Shown piece after piece: positions 35,001 through 47,258 of a stretch of DNA of 64,000 nt. Positions within the stretch are counted from its first letter, which is position 1. Every line of letters starts with the position of its first letter. Position numbers and translations under genes: made by a program. The stretch covers positions 434,001-498,000 of the forward strand of contig RCTD01000007.1 in NCBI GenBank assembly GCA_014898415.1, read 5' to 3'. This stretch comes from Stromatinia cepivora (Eukaryota; Ascomycota; Leotiomycetes; Helotiales; Sclerotiniaceae). The notes under the pieces are model-generated. The model made no database searches. It was not told where the DNA came from and saw only the letters and a list, made by a program, of their open reading frames with translations.

Positions 35001-36497
35001 GTTCCCGACGCGGAGAATATGGGAATTTTTAAGTTTCCTGCCTGGTGTTGCAGCTTCGAGAATCTCTGGTGCTATGCTCGAAAATGAGTTATCATGTACT
35101 GTATCCTGAAGTGAAAGAATGTTTTTGTTTTGCGGGCGTGCGGTCGAGTTTTGCCCCTCATCTTGGAGTAACCCGTTCAGAGGTTTCCTCAACGACGGTA
35201 CGGAATTAAGTGATATCAGACTAAATCCTTCACTCTCCATGATAGTGTCGAACTCAGGCCTATGATCCATATCATCATCCATTTCTTCTTCGAAATCCTC
35301 TTCCTGCATTTCTCCAGTAGCATCGTTCGTTCCGCCGGCAAATTGATCTATCTCACGCGTTTCGTCAAAATCTTCATCCGTGTCATCGTCAAAACCACCC
35401 TCTCCATAACCACCGTTTTCGTCATCACCCTCCATATAGCCATTTGACTCTGGGGACAGAGCCACAATTTTTACGCTTCCACCTATAGGGCTCGTTTCCT
35501 CTTGTGCCCTATCTGATGAACTTGGAAGTTGAGAGGTCTCCATAACACTTGACCAACCTGTTGTTCTAGGAGTCTCTTCTCCAGGATGGAATCTTGCAAT
35601 GACAACATCTTCTTCAAGGTCTTCACTACTTAGGAAACTCGACGCAGATTGTAAGGCTGGGTATGGCGAAAGCGGACTTTGCGAATTGGCATTAATGGTT
35701 GCCAAAAGATCAATTTCTTCCGGCATCAGTTCCTCGTGAATGTCGGCCTCTAACACTCTGGACATGGCAGTGGAAGTTTGTACTTGCTCTGCCACGTCAC
35801 TTCCGTCTGATAATCGTATTTCTTCTCGTAGCTTGGACCTTGGCCTACCACGACCTCTCTTGACCACACTTGAGGGGATAAGATCAGAACCGGCTTTTCT
35901 TTTACGCGGTGTTGCCTTTTTAATCCCCTTTGCGGACTTCGACCGTGATCTAGAATCGCCCGCCGATACTTCTTCGCCATCGACATCTGGGCCTTGATTG
36001 ACTACCTCTCCTCCAACACTTTTTCGTCCACGCTTCCCTGCTCGATTTGGGGTGCCTTGTCTTTTGACTGGAGTATCTGATTTTCTCGGTCGACCTCTGC
36101 GTCTCTTGGGTGTTACCTCATATCTAATACTGTTATCATTTTCAGAGTCCGAAAGTCCTCGTAAAGGCACTGTTGTTGTCGTTGTTCGCTCTATTCGTCG
36201 AGGTATTTGCGCAGGTGTAGGAGAGCTCATATTATGGGGTCTTAGATTGGCATGATCATCCTCGCTATCCGAATCTTCTGCCTCTACCGTAACTCTGATT
36301 TTTTGTGGTGATATTGTATTTCCCACATCCAATTCGAATATTTGTTTCTTTGGAGAACTGGCTGGCAATGGCAGTGACAAACGCGATGTGGGAGTCTTTC
36401 GTCGTTTCGAACTTGGAGGCGCTTGAAATGTCAAGGAGTCGGCGAGGGGATCTGGAGATGATAACGAAGCTTCATCCATGCCGTAGCGCACCATCAT
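32081..36497 (-). CDS. Large AT-hook nuclear protein, about 1441 residues
   Basis: Exons on the minus strand are 36497..33938 and 33846..32081. The 91 bp intron has a GTATGT donor and CTAG acceptor, chosen because it joins ...LELPSSRR to PLTELLKKTISAP in frame and avoids stops. Two AT-hooks are visible (RRRGRPRKSD at about residue 137, KRGRGRPRSK at about 216). Most of the rest is disordered, Ser/Pro- and Asp/Glu-rich, with a long acidic stretch (about 360-410). A motif of the type D(N/D)SFSSI-PEIL-AATP recurs near 472 and 505, with a weaker third copy near 567. The only folded-looking part is C-terminal (HWTRDHWLLLDSILQTW, then a helix-rich end). Role unknown; DNA or chromatin binding is inferred from the hooks. 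The start could also be the third Met (36479). Confidence 0.8.
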
Positions 36498-38210
36498 AAC
36501 AATGAATGCGCAACAGCGCGATAAATGAATGTAAAACTTTGGTCTCTATGTTCTAATGAAGATCGATTTATGGAGATCATTCACTACCAAATTATTCCAA
36601 TAATTTCATCGTATGCGGGAGTGTGTATACTTTGTTGTGAATATTGTCGCAAAATGATGTTACTTTAATCTTTTGAATATTCGAGAATGCGACGATACGG
36701 TTTGTTTACATCTGATTAACTTAATTTACAGGCAACGTGAGGGAACAATTTTATTGGTTGAAGTGATTTCGCTTAGTAAACAGTTTCAACCGTTGAACCC
36801 TTGAATTTACTCACACTTCACTTTAAACCTACCTCATCTCCTCCTCACGGAGTAAGATATATCACTGACCTACTAGGCATCTTCATATTTCTTCAAGTAA
36901 CTCTATTATGATACATTGGGATATTTGAAAGTTGACTAACACCCAAATGCATACACCTATCTTTACTTTCGGGAAGATTTTCGAGGTTGATGGGCTTTAG
37001 TCGGGGGAAGAAAATACAGAGACATATCAAGCCATCACAATTACTAGACCATACTCGTTACCCGCATTATACAATCACCGAATAATCAAATCACCAAATA
37101 CTAGTTGAAAGGTACAAAATCATAGGTAAATCGTATGATACCGCTGTCCCAATCTCGATCAGAATTTCGACACTTGTGAACGAAGTCCAAGGTAAACTCT
37201 TCAACCTGAAAATTGCCTGCCAACCCGAAATTCCCAACTTGAGATTTGAAATGCAACACTAAATTCAAAGTGTAGTACATAAGTAAGCTCAGTAGGTCAG
37301 TAGGTCAAATGAATCAGTATAAGTTTCACTCATTTTGAGCCTAATATCCTCCCACTCACTCCCCTTTTTGGCTCGCATATACTCCGTCTACCGAGAAATG
37401 GCGTATTTCAATGATTTCTATACTTTTCCACAAATTGGATATACTAATTGTACCGATTCGCTCTGTCTATTGTAAGATTAATATTTTATTGCAATGAATT
37501 GAACAACACTTATTGAGTTGGTTTCTATAAATGAGTATGTGAATAGTATGACGATGATAAAGTCTGCCTACTCTGGAACCTTATTAAAGAGCTAGGTAAG
37601 GCACCATACAACGGCTTCTAAAAGTTAAAGCGTGAAAAAGTGCAAATATCCAAATCTGGGGTAATTATGAGGTGGCTTAATTTTAAAGCTTGTTATTGGT
37701 TCAGGATCTATTTGTCATCAATCAGCCAATTTTCAAGCTAATAGGATTAATAATAAGGAATCAGACCCATCAACCCAATTTGTTACATCACTTCAATGGA
37801 ACTCTTACGACCTTTCTAAACCAATTGTTCACTCGCCACATGGCGTGCTACGCATTGAATTGTCATCTATTCCTCGGCTTTTGGAAGGGCGTAGTACAAT
37901 TTTCGGCGGTGATAAGGTATTCTCAACTAATCCATCCCTCTCGATTTCTAAGATCTCAATGACGTGCTAGCACGGCATAGCTTTCAACACTTACAATATC
38001 ACAATATATATATATATACATATTAATTGCTATCAATTTATCTTCTACTCACATTAACACAGCAAAGGCAATTAATATATACATTACGTACATACTCTCA
38101 CAGCAGTTGTGGGATTACAATTCTTGAAAACGATCAAAACACAGTTCACAAGATCACTGCTACGACCTTTGAAAGTCCAACCTCGGATTCCATATCGACA
38201 ATTCAACGTC
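36498..38210. promoter_or_regulatory. Divergent 1.7 kb spacer
   Basis: This region separates the AT-hook gene (minus) and the AsaB-like gene (plus). It is AT-rich. The last 135 bp before 38211 form an open frame continuous with the AsaB-like gene but without an ATG. A 90-codon frame at 37690-37962 looks like chance. Confidence 0.5.
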
Positions 38211-39140
38211 ATGACTACCGCCGCACCTATTCACAATACACCTGCCCACAACCTCTCACAATCGTCAAGAATTGAAGCTGTAGGTCAAATGGATATCAAA
38301 GACAATAGCTTTGTTCCTCGCGGGGACACGACCGTTACCCTTAACTATTTCAAGCCACCCGAAGATGGCTCCGTACCCTTCAACTACGTCGAAATACCAC
38401 CTCAAGGCCAACCGGAGCGCAATTTCGGAGATTTCGACATCCAAGTCCCTATCACCGATATCCGCGGTAAAGAATCCCAATATAATCTCGACAAAGATGC
38501 ATTCGAAGTGATTCTCGGAGTTCCGGAGTCTGCCGAAAAAGAATTCCGAGATGATGAATCGATAAAACAGAACTATTATCACGAAGTCGAGAAATTAGTC
38601 TTGGATAATGTGCCAGGCTCGAATAAGGTGTTTATCTTCGATCATACAGTTCGTCGCTCGAATCCCAATGCTCATCGGGGTCCGGTGGCAAGAGTCCATA
38701 TCGATCAAACTGCAAAATCGGCCAAACAACGGGTACAACGTCATTTGCCAGAAGAAGCAGAGAAACTCCTGCAAGGTCGATATAGAATCATAAACGTGTG
38801 GCGTCCAATCAATGGTGTGGTTCAGGGCAACCCACTTGCATTTGCCAGTTCCGCAAGCACGAGTGACGAAGATGTTATTCCGGTTGAACATAGATATCCT
38901 ACTACAACGGGTGAAACGGCTGGTATCAGATATAACGAGGGACAAAAATGGCATTACTTGTCCGGAATGAAGAATGATGAGAGATTATTGCTAGAGTGTT
39001 TCGATAGTGAGTCCTTGAAGCTTGGTACTAAGGTTCAGGGTGGTAGGGTTCCACATACTGCTTTTGTTGATCCTAGAACGCCGGAAGGTGCGAAGGGTAG
39101 AGAGAGTATTGAGGTTAGATGTTTGGTTTTCGGCCCTTAG
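38211..39140 (+). CDS. AsaB-like/CmcJ-NvfI family oxidoreductase, 309 residues
   Basis: An intronless frame with family signatures in order: TVTLNYFKPPEDGS near the N-terminus, GPVARVHIDQTAKSA (about residues 160-175), YRIINVWRPINGVVQGNPLA, EGQKWHYLSGMKNDERLLL, and VPHTAFVDPRTPEGA near the end. Members (AsaB in aspergillic acid synthesis, GA4 desaturase-like and CmcJ-like proteins) are predicted 2-oxoglutarate/Fe(II)-type hydroxylases or desaturases, often linked to secondary metabolism. No partner biosynthetic genes are nearby, so the substrate is unknown. The first ATG is at 38211; the frame is open a further 45 codons upstream to a TAA at 38073, and that segment is basic and has no ATG. 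Confidence 0.85.
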   Translation: MTTAAPIHNTPAHNLSQSSRIEAVGQMDIKDNSFVPRGDTTVTLNYFKPPEDGSVPFNYVEIPPQGQPERNFGDFDIQVPITDIRGKESQYNLDKDAFEVILGVPESAEKEFRDDESIKQNYYHEVEKLVLDNVPGSNKVFIFDHTVRRSNPNAHRGPVARVHIDQTAKSAKQRVQRHLPEEAEKLLQGRYRIINVWRPINGVVQGNPLAFASSASTSDEDVIPVEHRYPTTTGETAGIRYNEGQKWHYLSGMKNDERLLLECFDSESLKLGTKVQGGRVPHTAFVDPRTPEGAKGRESIEVRCLVFGP

Positions 39141-42100
39141 GATTAATTTTGTACTACATACTCGTAGGCAATAGAGGTTTGGGCATGGAGTTTTTGATTT
39201 AGCATGGTATTTTGGCATATAAAATATTGAGTTACAAACTATTCTCCATTGTCTCCTCTCGTCGATTCAAGTGAATGCTTAGTAATTTGGATAACTCGCA
39301 TATATAAAATCACAAGATCCGCAGGTCCTCTCATAGCATCAAGAAGAAAGTTCCTCCCGTATCCCTCGCCCAGGAGAACCAATGCGCTGTATAGACATAG
39401 TCGTCATACAGATACTCCCGTTGTATATGCTCCTATCTGTCTATACCATCATTCAGTGGAAGATAGAAAGACATTCTGAAAACAACAACAGTAATAGAAA
39501 CAATAACGGCAAATCGGTGTTGATTTACTCTGTTGACGAGGAAAGTTTTCGATTGGTGCTATTATTTACCTCAGTCATAACTCTTTGCACATGGCTCCCA
39601 AAGCAAAAATAAATAAAATGAGCAAGCGCATTGTTGACTAGATTCTAAAGCGGGTTTGGATTTCTACTGATATATTTTTGGGAGAGGAGGACACCTAGAT
39701 TTAGGGGGGCTTTGGTAGGCTGGAATGGTGAGTTCTGGGGTTTCGGGTATACAGGATTGGTTATGCTGCTAGTTCCAGCCGATGTTGAGTGTAAGGGACC
39801 TTGAGCGAGATTCCAGCGACACGGATAATGTATGGGTGGATAGCAGAAATGGTAGCGGGTATAAGTTCTTTGTAATCACTACTAGGGACTGAAAGTGCGA
39901 TGGAAGATGGAAGATAAAAGTGATAATATTTGTAGAGAATCTATTTAAAAGAAACTAGAGTTGAAAATTTATTCTCTTGTGTGATGAGCAAAGATTCGAA
40001 ATGCTCCCATGGCGAAATAGGTAGTCACATGTCTTTCTTCGTAGACTTGGTCTCTTTTTATTTTTCTATCTGTATGTGGGAATACTTGTATCGAAATATT
40101 TCACATAAATATGTGAAGATTGATATGATAATTAATCAAAAATTTTCACATTAAATATCGAAATGTTACTCTCATAGGGTGGTATTGTACTTAGTAATTA
40201 GTAATTAGTAATTAGATGATTATTTATATCCATTCAGTGAAAATACAATTAGTACGCGGGAATATTAGAAAGACGCGATGTTGATACCAATTGATTTTTC
40301 TGGAAGTTACTACAGGTCTGTAGGAGTAGGTAATGCTGAAGTATCTTGAGGAATGTGATAAATAACTAGATATGATATCATAATGGATATTCGCTTAAGA
40401 TGTATACATTTGTAGAAAGAAAAAACGGAATAAAACTTTTGATATTTGATAATATTCGAGATGTTGAATTATATATACTCTGCAGTATGACTATCATATA
40501 TTTTTAGAAAACAAATCACAGATCTATAGAATGATAGTATCAATTAGCGAGTATTATCAATTCATTCTGTTACTGTCAATAGAGCTAAAATATTAACCGA
40601 AGTATTTATTACCGTTGCGAGGAACAGTTACTCACAGTCTCCCGATTTTAATTCATGAAATTCACGAAAATAATACAAGTGCAAAACACACGACCTGACC
40701 TGCACTCTTCATTTGTCTTGCACCGTTGCCCGGAGTACTCTAGGTTCTGGGGAGAGTAAATTTATAAGATTATATATTAGATTCGCTTATGGGTTAGAAG
40801 CTTGGATCGCTGGATGAGAATCTCCTGGGAAATTAGATAATAATTAAGGGAAAAGATGAAAGTTTTATGAATGATTGTGATATTACATTCACTCAAGTTT
40901 TTGCTTATGAAAATTATATACAGCAGGCTTGTATTCATATTTCCTATATCCTCAAACCTGTACTAAATAATCAGAATCTAAAATTAGAACCCCCTAGCCT
41001 TCTACTTTTCTCGAATTATCTCTATATACTAATATTTTTTTTGGATTAAGGCGTTCGAGACCCCGATGGAATTTTAAGTAGAAGTAGAAATCCATGTGTC
41101 TTGCCACACTTCAAGCAATAAGTGCAGATTGCTGACTACATAAGCAAAGACTGCTTTAGAACCGATATACCAAAGGAGCTTTAATTGGTGATGATTATCG
41201 GATATGATAGTGGATGTCAGTGACACCGACAGTGAGTGTTGTAAGAAAATATGATGAAAATAACACAATCAAAACTCTTTGTCGATCCAAAAACAACAGG
41301 TAAATTGCTAGAAAAATGAACTTCATAGGTGGCATCTCAACACAGATGTGGAAGTCATATATTTAACTGTTCGTTGCCCAGCCTTAGATCCTTTGTCATC
41401 TCGTTTAGTTATGCTATACCGCCATAGTCTAGATTTTAACAGAGATTTATATACAAGAAAGAAACACAATTACAAAGTAAAAGACCATGAAGCTCGGAAG
41501 TGAATATACAGAGGTACAACAGGAGATGAGAATAAATCATACGTAATATACTGGCAAATTTTTCAGGAGTATACACTTAGTACCTTTCTTCATCCTCATA
41601 ATATATAATACTGATAACTACCATCTCCTCCAAGTCATCAAGAAATATACTGGTGGCAGCATCTCCACCAACGAAAATATTACTCCTTTCCCTTATCACC
41701 CTTGTCCCAATCCGATAGCTGATTTTAAAAGCAGAATAACCGTGACTTTTCTAGCCTTCAAACTCTCGAGTGAAAAATATTTGCACGACAGCGGAAGAGA
41801 TGGCGCAGGTGTTGCTATATTATTATTGGGACATGGATTTGGATACTTTCGCGTGGAAGAGAAGATGAGCTGGTGATGCATGCAAAACTATCGGAAAATA
41901 GAAAGAGATTTGAAAGGATAATCGTAGGGCGAGGTTAATAGTGAAATTGCGAGTGACAGTAGTATGAGGGCAAGAACAGCAATGAATATGAGACAATAAG
42001 AACAACAGCAATCCCCAAAAGTAGTAACACTAACAACAAAGAGCCCCAAGCATATTCCCCTCGAAACTCATTAACCTATCAAGATCACAGAGTACGGAAC

Positions 42101-42736
42101 ACATAGCTTCCCATGAGATATTTGAATTCTCCTCGAAATGAATGATATAGGGATTTGATGTTGTCTGATGGTTTAAGAAGTAGGATTGAGAATGCTAGAT
42201 TTTATACACGACTCGGGATTTAACGGAGAAATGGTGAGTATAAACCAAGGATACAAAAGTCAATATCGAGAGTGTTTACATCTCTCTTCCAAATACCAGG
42301 GTTTTAAGCCTCATCATCATCTCCTTTATATTGACCTTTCCTCTCCAAACCAATATCTAACTAGAAGTAACATTATTTGGGTCTATTGTAGCATGCAGCA
42401 AGTTGCTTCGCTACCTACTAATATCATGATAATAATAGTAGATGGGCAATTTGATTATGGATGAAATTATAGCGAAAATATATAGTATACATCTCCAATT
42501 CACTATACAGTATCTTAGCCCAAGAATATTTCCCAAACTGCGCCGTAAAGACCAATAATAAAGTCATCACCGAAGTATACAAGGTGCTATTAGTTCAGAA
42601 TAATGAATCAGGAGCCCGTACCTGCGAACGTCAAATGTATTCGGGACTGGGGACACAGCAGCAAGTAAGCATAATTCCGAATATACTTCTACACGCAAAC
42701 AATTGCATTTATTTATTTATTTCTAGCTTCCATCAA
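39141..42736. other. Gene-poor AT-rich spacer
   Basis: About 3.6 kb with no supported gene. A short TAGTAATT repeat (3 copies) sits near 40195-40216. Small minus frames at 41696-42011 and a plus frame at 42186-42464 have no coding character. The right end lies under the 3' side of the GFA gene. Confidence 0.55.
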
Positions 42737-43349
42737 TCATTCCTTAAGTTCCTGCTTATGAAATATTCCTATCAATCACACATTAACATTAACCTCATAT
42801 TTTTAATGGTCGAAAAATTGACATCTTTACCTTCAATCTCCGGCATCCACTTTTCCCTATACTTGCAGAAGAATTCTCCTTTTGGATCTAATCCCTCAGG
42901 CTTATCTATCGTTCCATACATTATATATCTGAAATGCTCCTTAGCTTGTTCCTACACATCATCTCATTGTCAGTCTTCCTTCCAATCATTTCCTAATCGA
43001 GATATCTTAAGCGTACCCCATACTCCAAAATTCCCCCTCCACACACACCACAAAATTCCCTATGCAATAAACTCCCAGACCCATTATCCGCTTCGTGGAC
43101 CTTGGGCTCGCCCTCTACGATTTTGAATGATGAGGCAGGGATTTTAGTTGTTAGACCGTAGTTTGTACCGAAGAATTTCTGGTGAATTTTCAAGGTGAGC
43201 AAGGGAATGAAGCTAAGGGAGCCCCAAAGGATCATAGAGGAAAGTACCTTGCAATTGTGACAATGACATAGAGATGTTTTGGCTTCGGATGGTTCGACAT
43301 TGAAAGTATATTTGATGGCGCGGCAGTAGCAGGATCCTGTGTAACGCAT
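42737..43349 (-). CDS. GFA-domain (CENP-V/GFA) protein, 138 residues
   Basis: Four exons on the minus strand: 43349..43248, 43178..43017, 42951..42831 and 42768..42737. Splicing gives the complete glutathione-dependent formaldehyde-activating enzyme (GFA) pattern: GSCYCRAIKY (first Cys pair), CHCHNCK (second Cys set), HREFCGVCGG (third). The C-terminal ...MPEIEGIFHKQELKE is recovered only by the last 62 bp intron. The Cys residues bind zinc. Most fungal members have no tested substrate, so carbon-sulfur lyase activity is only the family label. The last exon is 32 nt and easily missed; without it the protein ends in unrelated sequence. It diverges from the DUF2945 gene across 386 bp. Confidence 0.88.
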
Positions 43350-43735
43350 TTTCGTTTAGCATGAAAAAGAACTAATGAATTGCAGTAGATGAGTTTGTTA
43401 TGGAAGAAAAAGAGTTTTTAACGTCGCATTACTGTAGAATTATGAGGTTATGGATAGATTTAAAGGTAGATTTTTTGATGATGTCAATTTCCATGTTAAT
43501 TTATTGCTTGAATGATTGGAAGAATATTGTCAAAGGGTGAGGCCATGAACCTTGCCGAGAGGGGTTCGCTTCGTAATCAATGACATCAACCACAAAACAA
43601 CTACAGGATTTCTTTCAGTGCAACAACTACTCCAAATTGCATTTTACAATACCCAAAATTGACTCAAAACAATCCATAATTCATCCTTGAGAATCAGCAC
43701 AACCAAAAAATAATCAACATCAAAAAATCACAACC

Positions 43736-44075
43736 ATGCCAGATCAAGTCCAAGACAAGAAAGGAAATCCCATCGACGAAGGCAATATGGTCTACACCAA
43801 AGCCCGAGGTGGAAAACGGGAGGGGGAGGTAAATTTCTATCTTGAATACCATCTAAAAACCCATTCTAATCTTTTCAGGTCGAAGAAATAATCATGACGC
43901 AGGAAGAGGCAAAAGCATCCTCGAAGGAGAATGTCAAAAACCCTCCAAAAGGTTTGATGAAATTTCTATTATTTATGACTCTATGAAAAACTAAATGATA
44001 TTAGTTGTTTTCACTGATCAACATGGTCATAAGGTTGCGCATAATCCTGGAACGCTCGAGAATTTGGATGCATAG
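43736..44075 (+). CDS. DUF2945/hypervirulence-associated TUDOR-type small protein, 78 residues
   Basis: Exons are 43736..43828, 43879..43951 and 44005..44075, with GT-AG introns of 50 and 53 bp. The product MPDQVQDKKGNPIDEGNMVY continues to a TKARGG block and ends FTDQHGHKVAHNPGTLENLD. That is the pattern of the DUF2945 (HVA1, hypervirulence-associated protein) family of small Tudor-like barrels. The name comes from a Cryptococcus mutant phenotype; no direct biochemical role is established, and nothing here implies virulence. Length is normal for the family. The ATG at 43736 is in a good context (CAACCATGC). Confidence 0.85.
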
Positions 44076-47000
44076 GAATGGAATGGAATGACTGAACGTT
44101 ATTAAAATTGCCCATTTTGTTATCTTGAGCTGTTTCGCGTCTCTTTTCATGATGGTTCGGGCTGGGTATGGAGAGAAAGTGATATTAATATAGCCTTCCT
44201 TTTGATTTGAGTATTTTTAGTCTAATATTGGATAATATCATTCTGGGGATTGCATTGCATGGTCCGAGGTCTTTAAAGTGGTAGTGATGTTGCTGGGAGT
44301 ACCACTTGGGCTTAAGTGCTTGAGGTTTAATTTCATTTCGGACTCGAATCCCGCGCAAACTTACGACCTCTCAGCAACTCATCTATAGCTCATCTGCCGC
44401 TAGCCAACTAGCTTTCTTCCAATGTCACCTCAAATCCCGTATCTCAAAAAATCAAGTTGAAAAATTTAGCTGTGATCCACAAAGAATTTGAGGTCAAAAC
44501 CACATTCCCTAATTAACATAACATTGAAGATTGGGGTATAACCAACTTCGAACTAGATTCTGTCTTTCCTTTGACTTTGCTTCAAGAACGTAATTATGCA
44601 CCCATTAGATAAGCTCAAGCCCGGTGATGCGGTTCCTCCAGTGACAAGTGATGCGTCCATATACATATGAACCATACTATCTACGAAATTTTTATACTAA
44701 ATTAAGCTTTTATTTCACCACTGTCATTTTTTTCACTTTCATGGACTAGGTTATATCTCAAGCATGTATACTATAGCCTAATAGCCAATTTCCTTCAAAT
44801 GAACATCTAAGTGAAGTGTGTGGGTCATGAAAGTAAGATCTTACTTTCTACGAATCGAAGAATGAGTATTAGATGAGGTTATTCTACCAACATTCTATTT
44901 CTATCTGAAATCATGAGGTTTCAATGACTGGTCAATTCTCCTTACCTCTTCTCCTTGGATATGCAAAAATTACACCCGTACCATCATTTATATGAGCTCA
45001 TGGAATCTTCATAATGAAATTCAGAAGATTCCTCCAACTTCTTATCTCAGTCGACTCAACTCAACTAAACCGTCGGGTATTGCATTTCAGACATGCAACA
45101 AAGTAAATTAAATTCTCTACATTGCTAGCTAGGCAATTAGGGATATAAAGTCTGGCCTATCTGGCCTAGTATCAAACCTGAATATTAATCACCAATCCTT
45201 TCGGCCTTTGGTTATATATTGAGCTAAGCAGTCGGGAATTGAGAATTGATATATGCAACAAAGAAATTTCTGTATTGGTTATCTTGTTTGTGGGTATTTG
45301 GTTCAGTGTTAAAGCTAGCATACTACTAGTGAAAATCATCCTTAATACGATCTATTAATTTTTCGTCCCGACACTTCTCTGACTCTGTTACTCTGTCGAG
45401 CTGACTGGGGATGCTAGGAGGTGGTTGCGTTGATGTAATTCTTTGCAGCGTGGATTTATATCGATCTGTACTTTGGATATGCTGGATAAATAGAAATCCC
45501 TCGCAGTTATTGATCTTAGGAATTTGGAGCTTTTGTCTTTTATTCCAGCTCTATCATAGAAGCTAAGCAGTTTGATTTTCCTAGAGATTTCCATACAATC
45601 GTTCGGAGAGTAGAGTTTCCTGTGGAATATGCAGTTGAGTTCCACGGACAATCTCCCATACTTGTTTATGGATGGCACAATTTTCATTCTCCTTAAGTCT
45701 GTTTAGCTTGATAAGTAAGTAAGTAAAAGATTCAAAAACCGATAAAAATTTAAGAATGATTATAATTGAGGCTGGGAGTTGCTCTAGTTCGTCTCGGTAA
45801 CTAAACTAAATCAGTATTTTAGTTTCAGTCCGTCTCTGGGAATTCTTTACTCAGAATACAATCTTCAAAAGATTTATATTGTATGTCTAAGGCTAGTAAT
45901 TTCAATTTTATAGCCCTCGTCCCGATAACAGTTCAGAAGGAGCTAAATGAATCCTCCCAGAACTACAATCATCTATTCTTTTAAATCCTATGGCGATAAA
46001 TAAGTAGCTGGAATGGGCTATAGAATCCTTCTATAAAAAACACATTGTCTATTTCTTATGTTTTTATTTACGCAGTCGATATTCTGTATCTTGTCGTGGT
46101 AGTTTTCTCCTTCCGATTTCCGACTTGGATTCCGGGTTTTCAATATCCAAATCCATGCGTTCACTTGCAATTGGTGTTCTCAATAGGTACCCATATTACT
46201 CTCAGTTCTCTATCGACCATGGTGTGACGTTGGTTTACTCGTGGTATTTGTCTGGCCTATTGCTCGAATAACCAGTCCTCCAAACAAATTCCAGTTTTGA
46301 AATTTGTCGGTAACGGTGTTATCACTGTGTAATTTAACTAACTGAATTCTCTTCTTGATCGATTCAATGATATAATCTCTTGTTAAGGCCATTTATTCCA
46401 ATGCTATCTCGTCTTCCAGTTGAAGGATCCAAAAGCCTTATGTCGTTTTTATCGCTCTTTAGGTTTGATGGCGTTTTAATCTTCGGTTTTGGTAATGGTT
46501 GAGGTGCTGCTAGCTAATATTCAGATTCTGCTTAATTCCAAATTTGACTGTACGAATTGGAGATGTGTAGTTAAATTTCATAGATTATTAGCTGAGTGTT
46601 TGAGATGGTATATTTAGAATCGTTAAATCGGCAATATCAATATCGGCAACATCGGATTGCCAGAGTCAGGGTCTGTCAGAACCTGCCAGAGTCTGCAGAG
46701 CCACCTCTAATTTCTCAGATACGCAACAAAACTTTTTTTTTGGACCTGGAAAGGTGAGGTGATCGATTTTCGAGGCGTTTAATTTTAATTCAAGTGAATA
46801 GCTTGGCTCGGGTATGTTTTGGTCATGGTATTGATTGGAGGCAGGGAGAATGAAGGGGTAGTGGAGTGGAAGTTTGGAGGTGCGATGTGTGTGACATGTG
46901 ATTTGTGATTTTGTAATATGTGATATGTGATGTGAGGTGATATTCATGAGTGTAGCATTCAGGAATAGAGGGAAGTAATGGTATTGCTCTGCCTATGAAA

Positions 47001-47258
47001 CTATTATTGATCCGGAAGAAAAGAATTCTGAATAGACTTTATGAAGTGGGATATTCCTGCAGAGGCTTTGGTCACGAACAGACGATGCATTGTATATGAG
47101 ATCTATTTGTATTCCCAAAGTTATATTATACTTACAATTGATCCTTCTAAAAAGTCCTAATGTTCCAAATATTCAAAAGTCTCAGAACTGATTGTGTGTA
47201 CATCCTAACCATCACCAATCTAAACTCCACAGGTAAAAATGCCACGCCTATTTCCGCC
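44076..47258. other. Spacer with possible coding relics
   Basis: About 3.2 kb. The minus frame 45388-45687 (99 codons, real ATG) is unrecognised. Minus frames around 46210-46500 look like pieces of a decayed gene and are listed separately. Nothing else supported. Confidence 0.45.
46210..46515 (-). pseudogene. Possible decayed coding segment, family unknown
   Basis: One minus-strand frame reads PLPKPKIKTPSNLKSD, then RLLDPSTGRRDSIGINGLNK (about 46515-46390). A one-base shift later another reads DYIIESIKKRIQLVKLHSDN, then TDKFQNWNLFGGL. The two together look like one protein with a frame break. No start codon or second exon was found. Chance cannot be excluded. Confidence 0.2.

Noticed and set aside
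42584..43126. 180-codon plus-strand frame, with possible upstream exon at 42186
   Set aside because: Overlaps the GFA gene antisense and is explained by its exons. No splice scheme gave a consistent frame.
44276..44370. tRNA-like B-box sequence (GGACTCGAATCC)
   Set aside because: No matching acceptor stem or anticodon arm could be folded around it. No tRNA gene was found on either strand, though a search program could do better.
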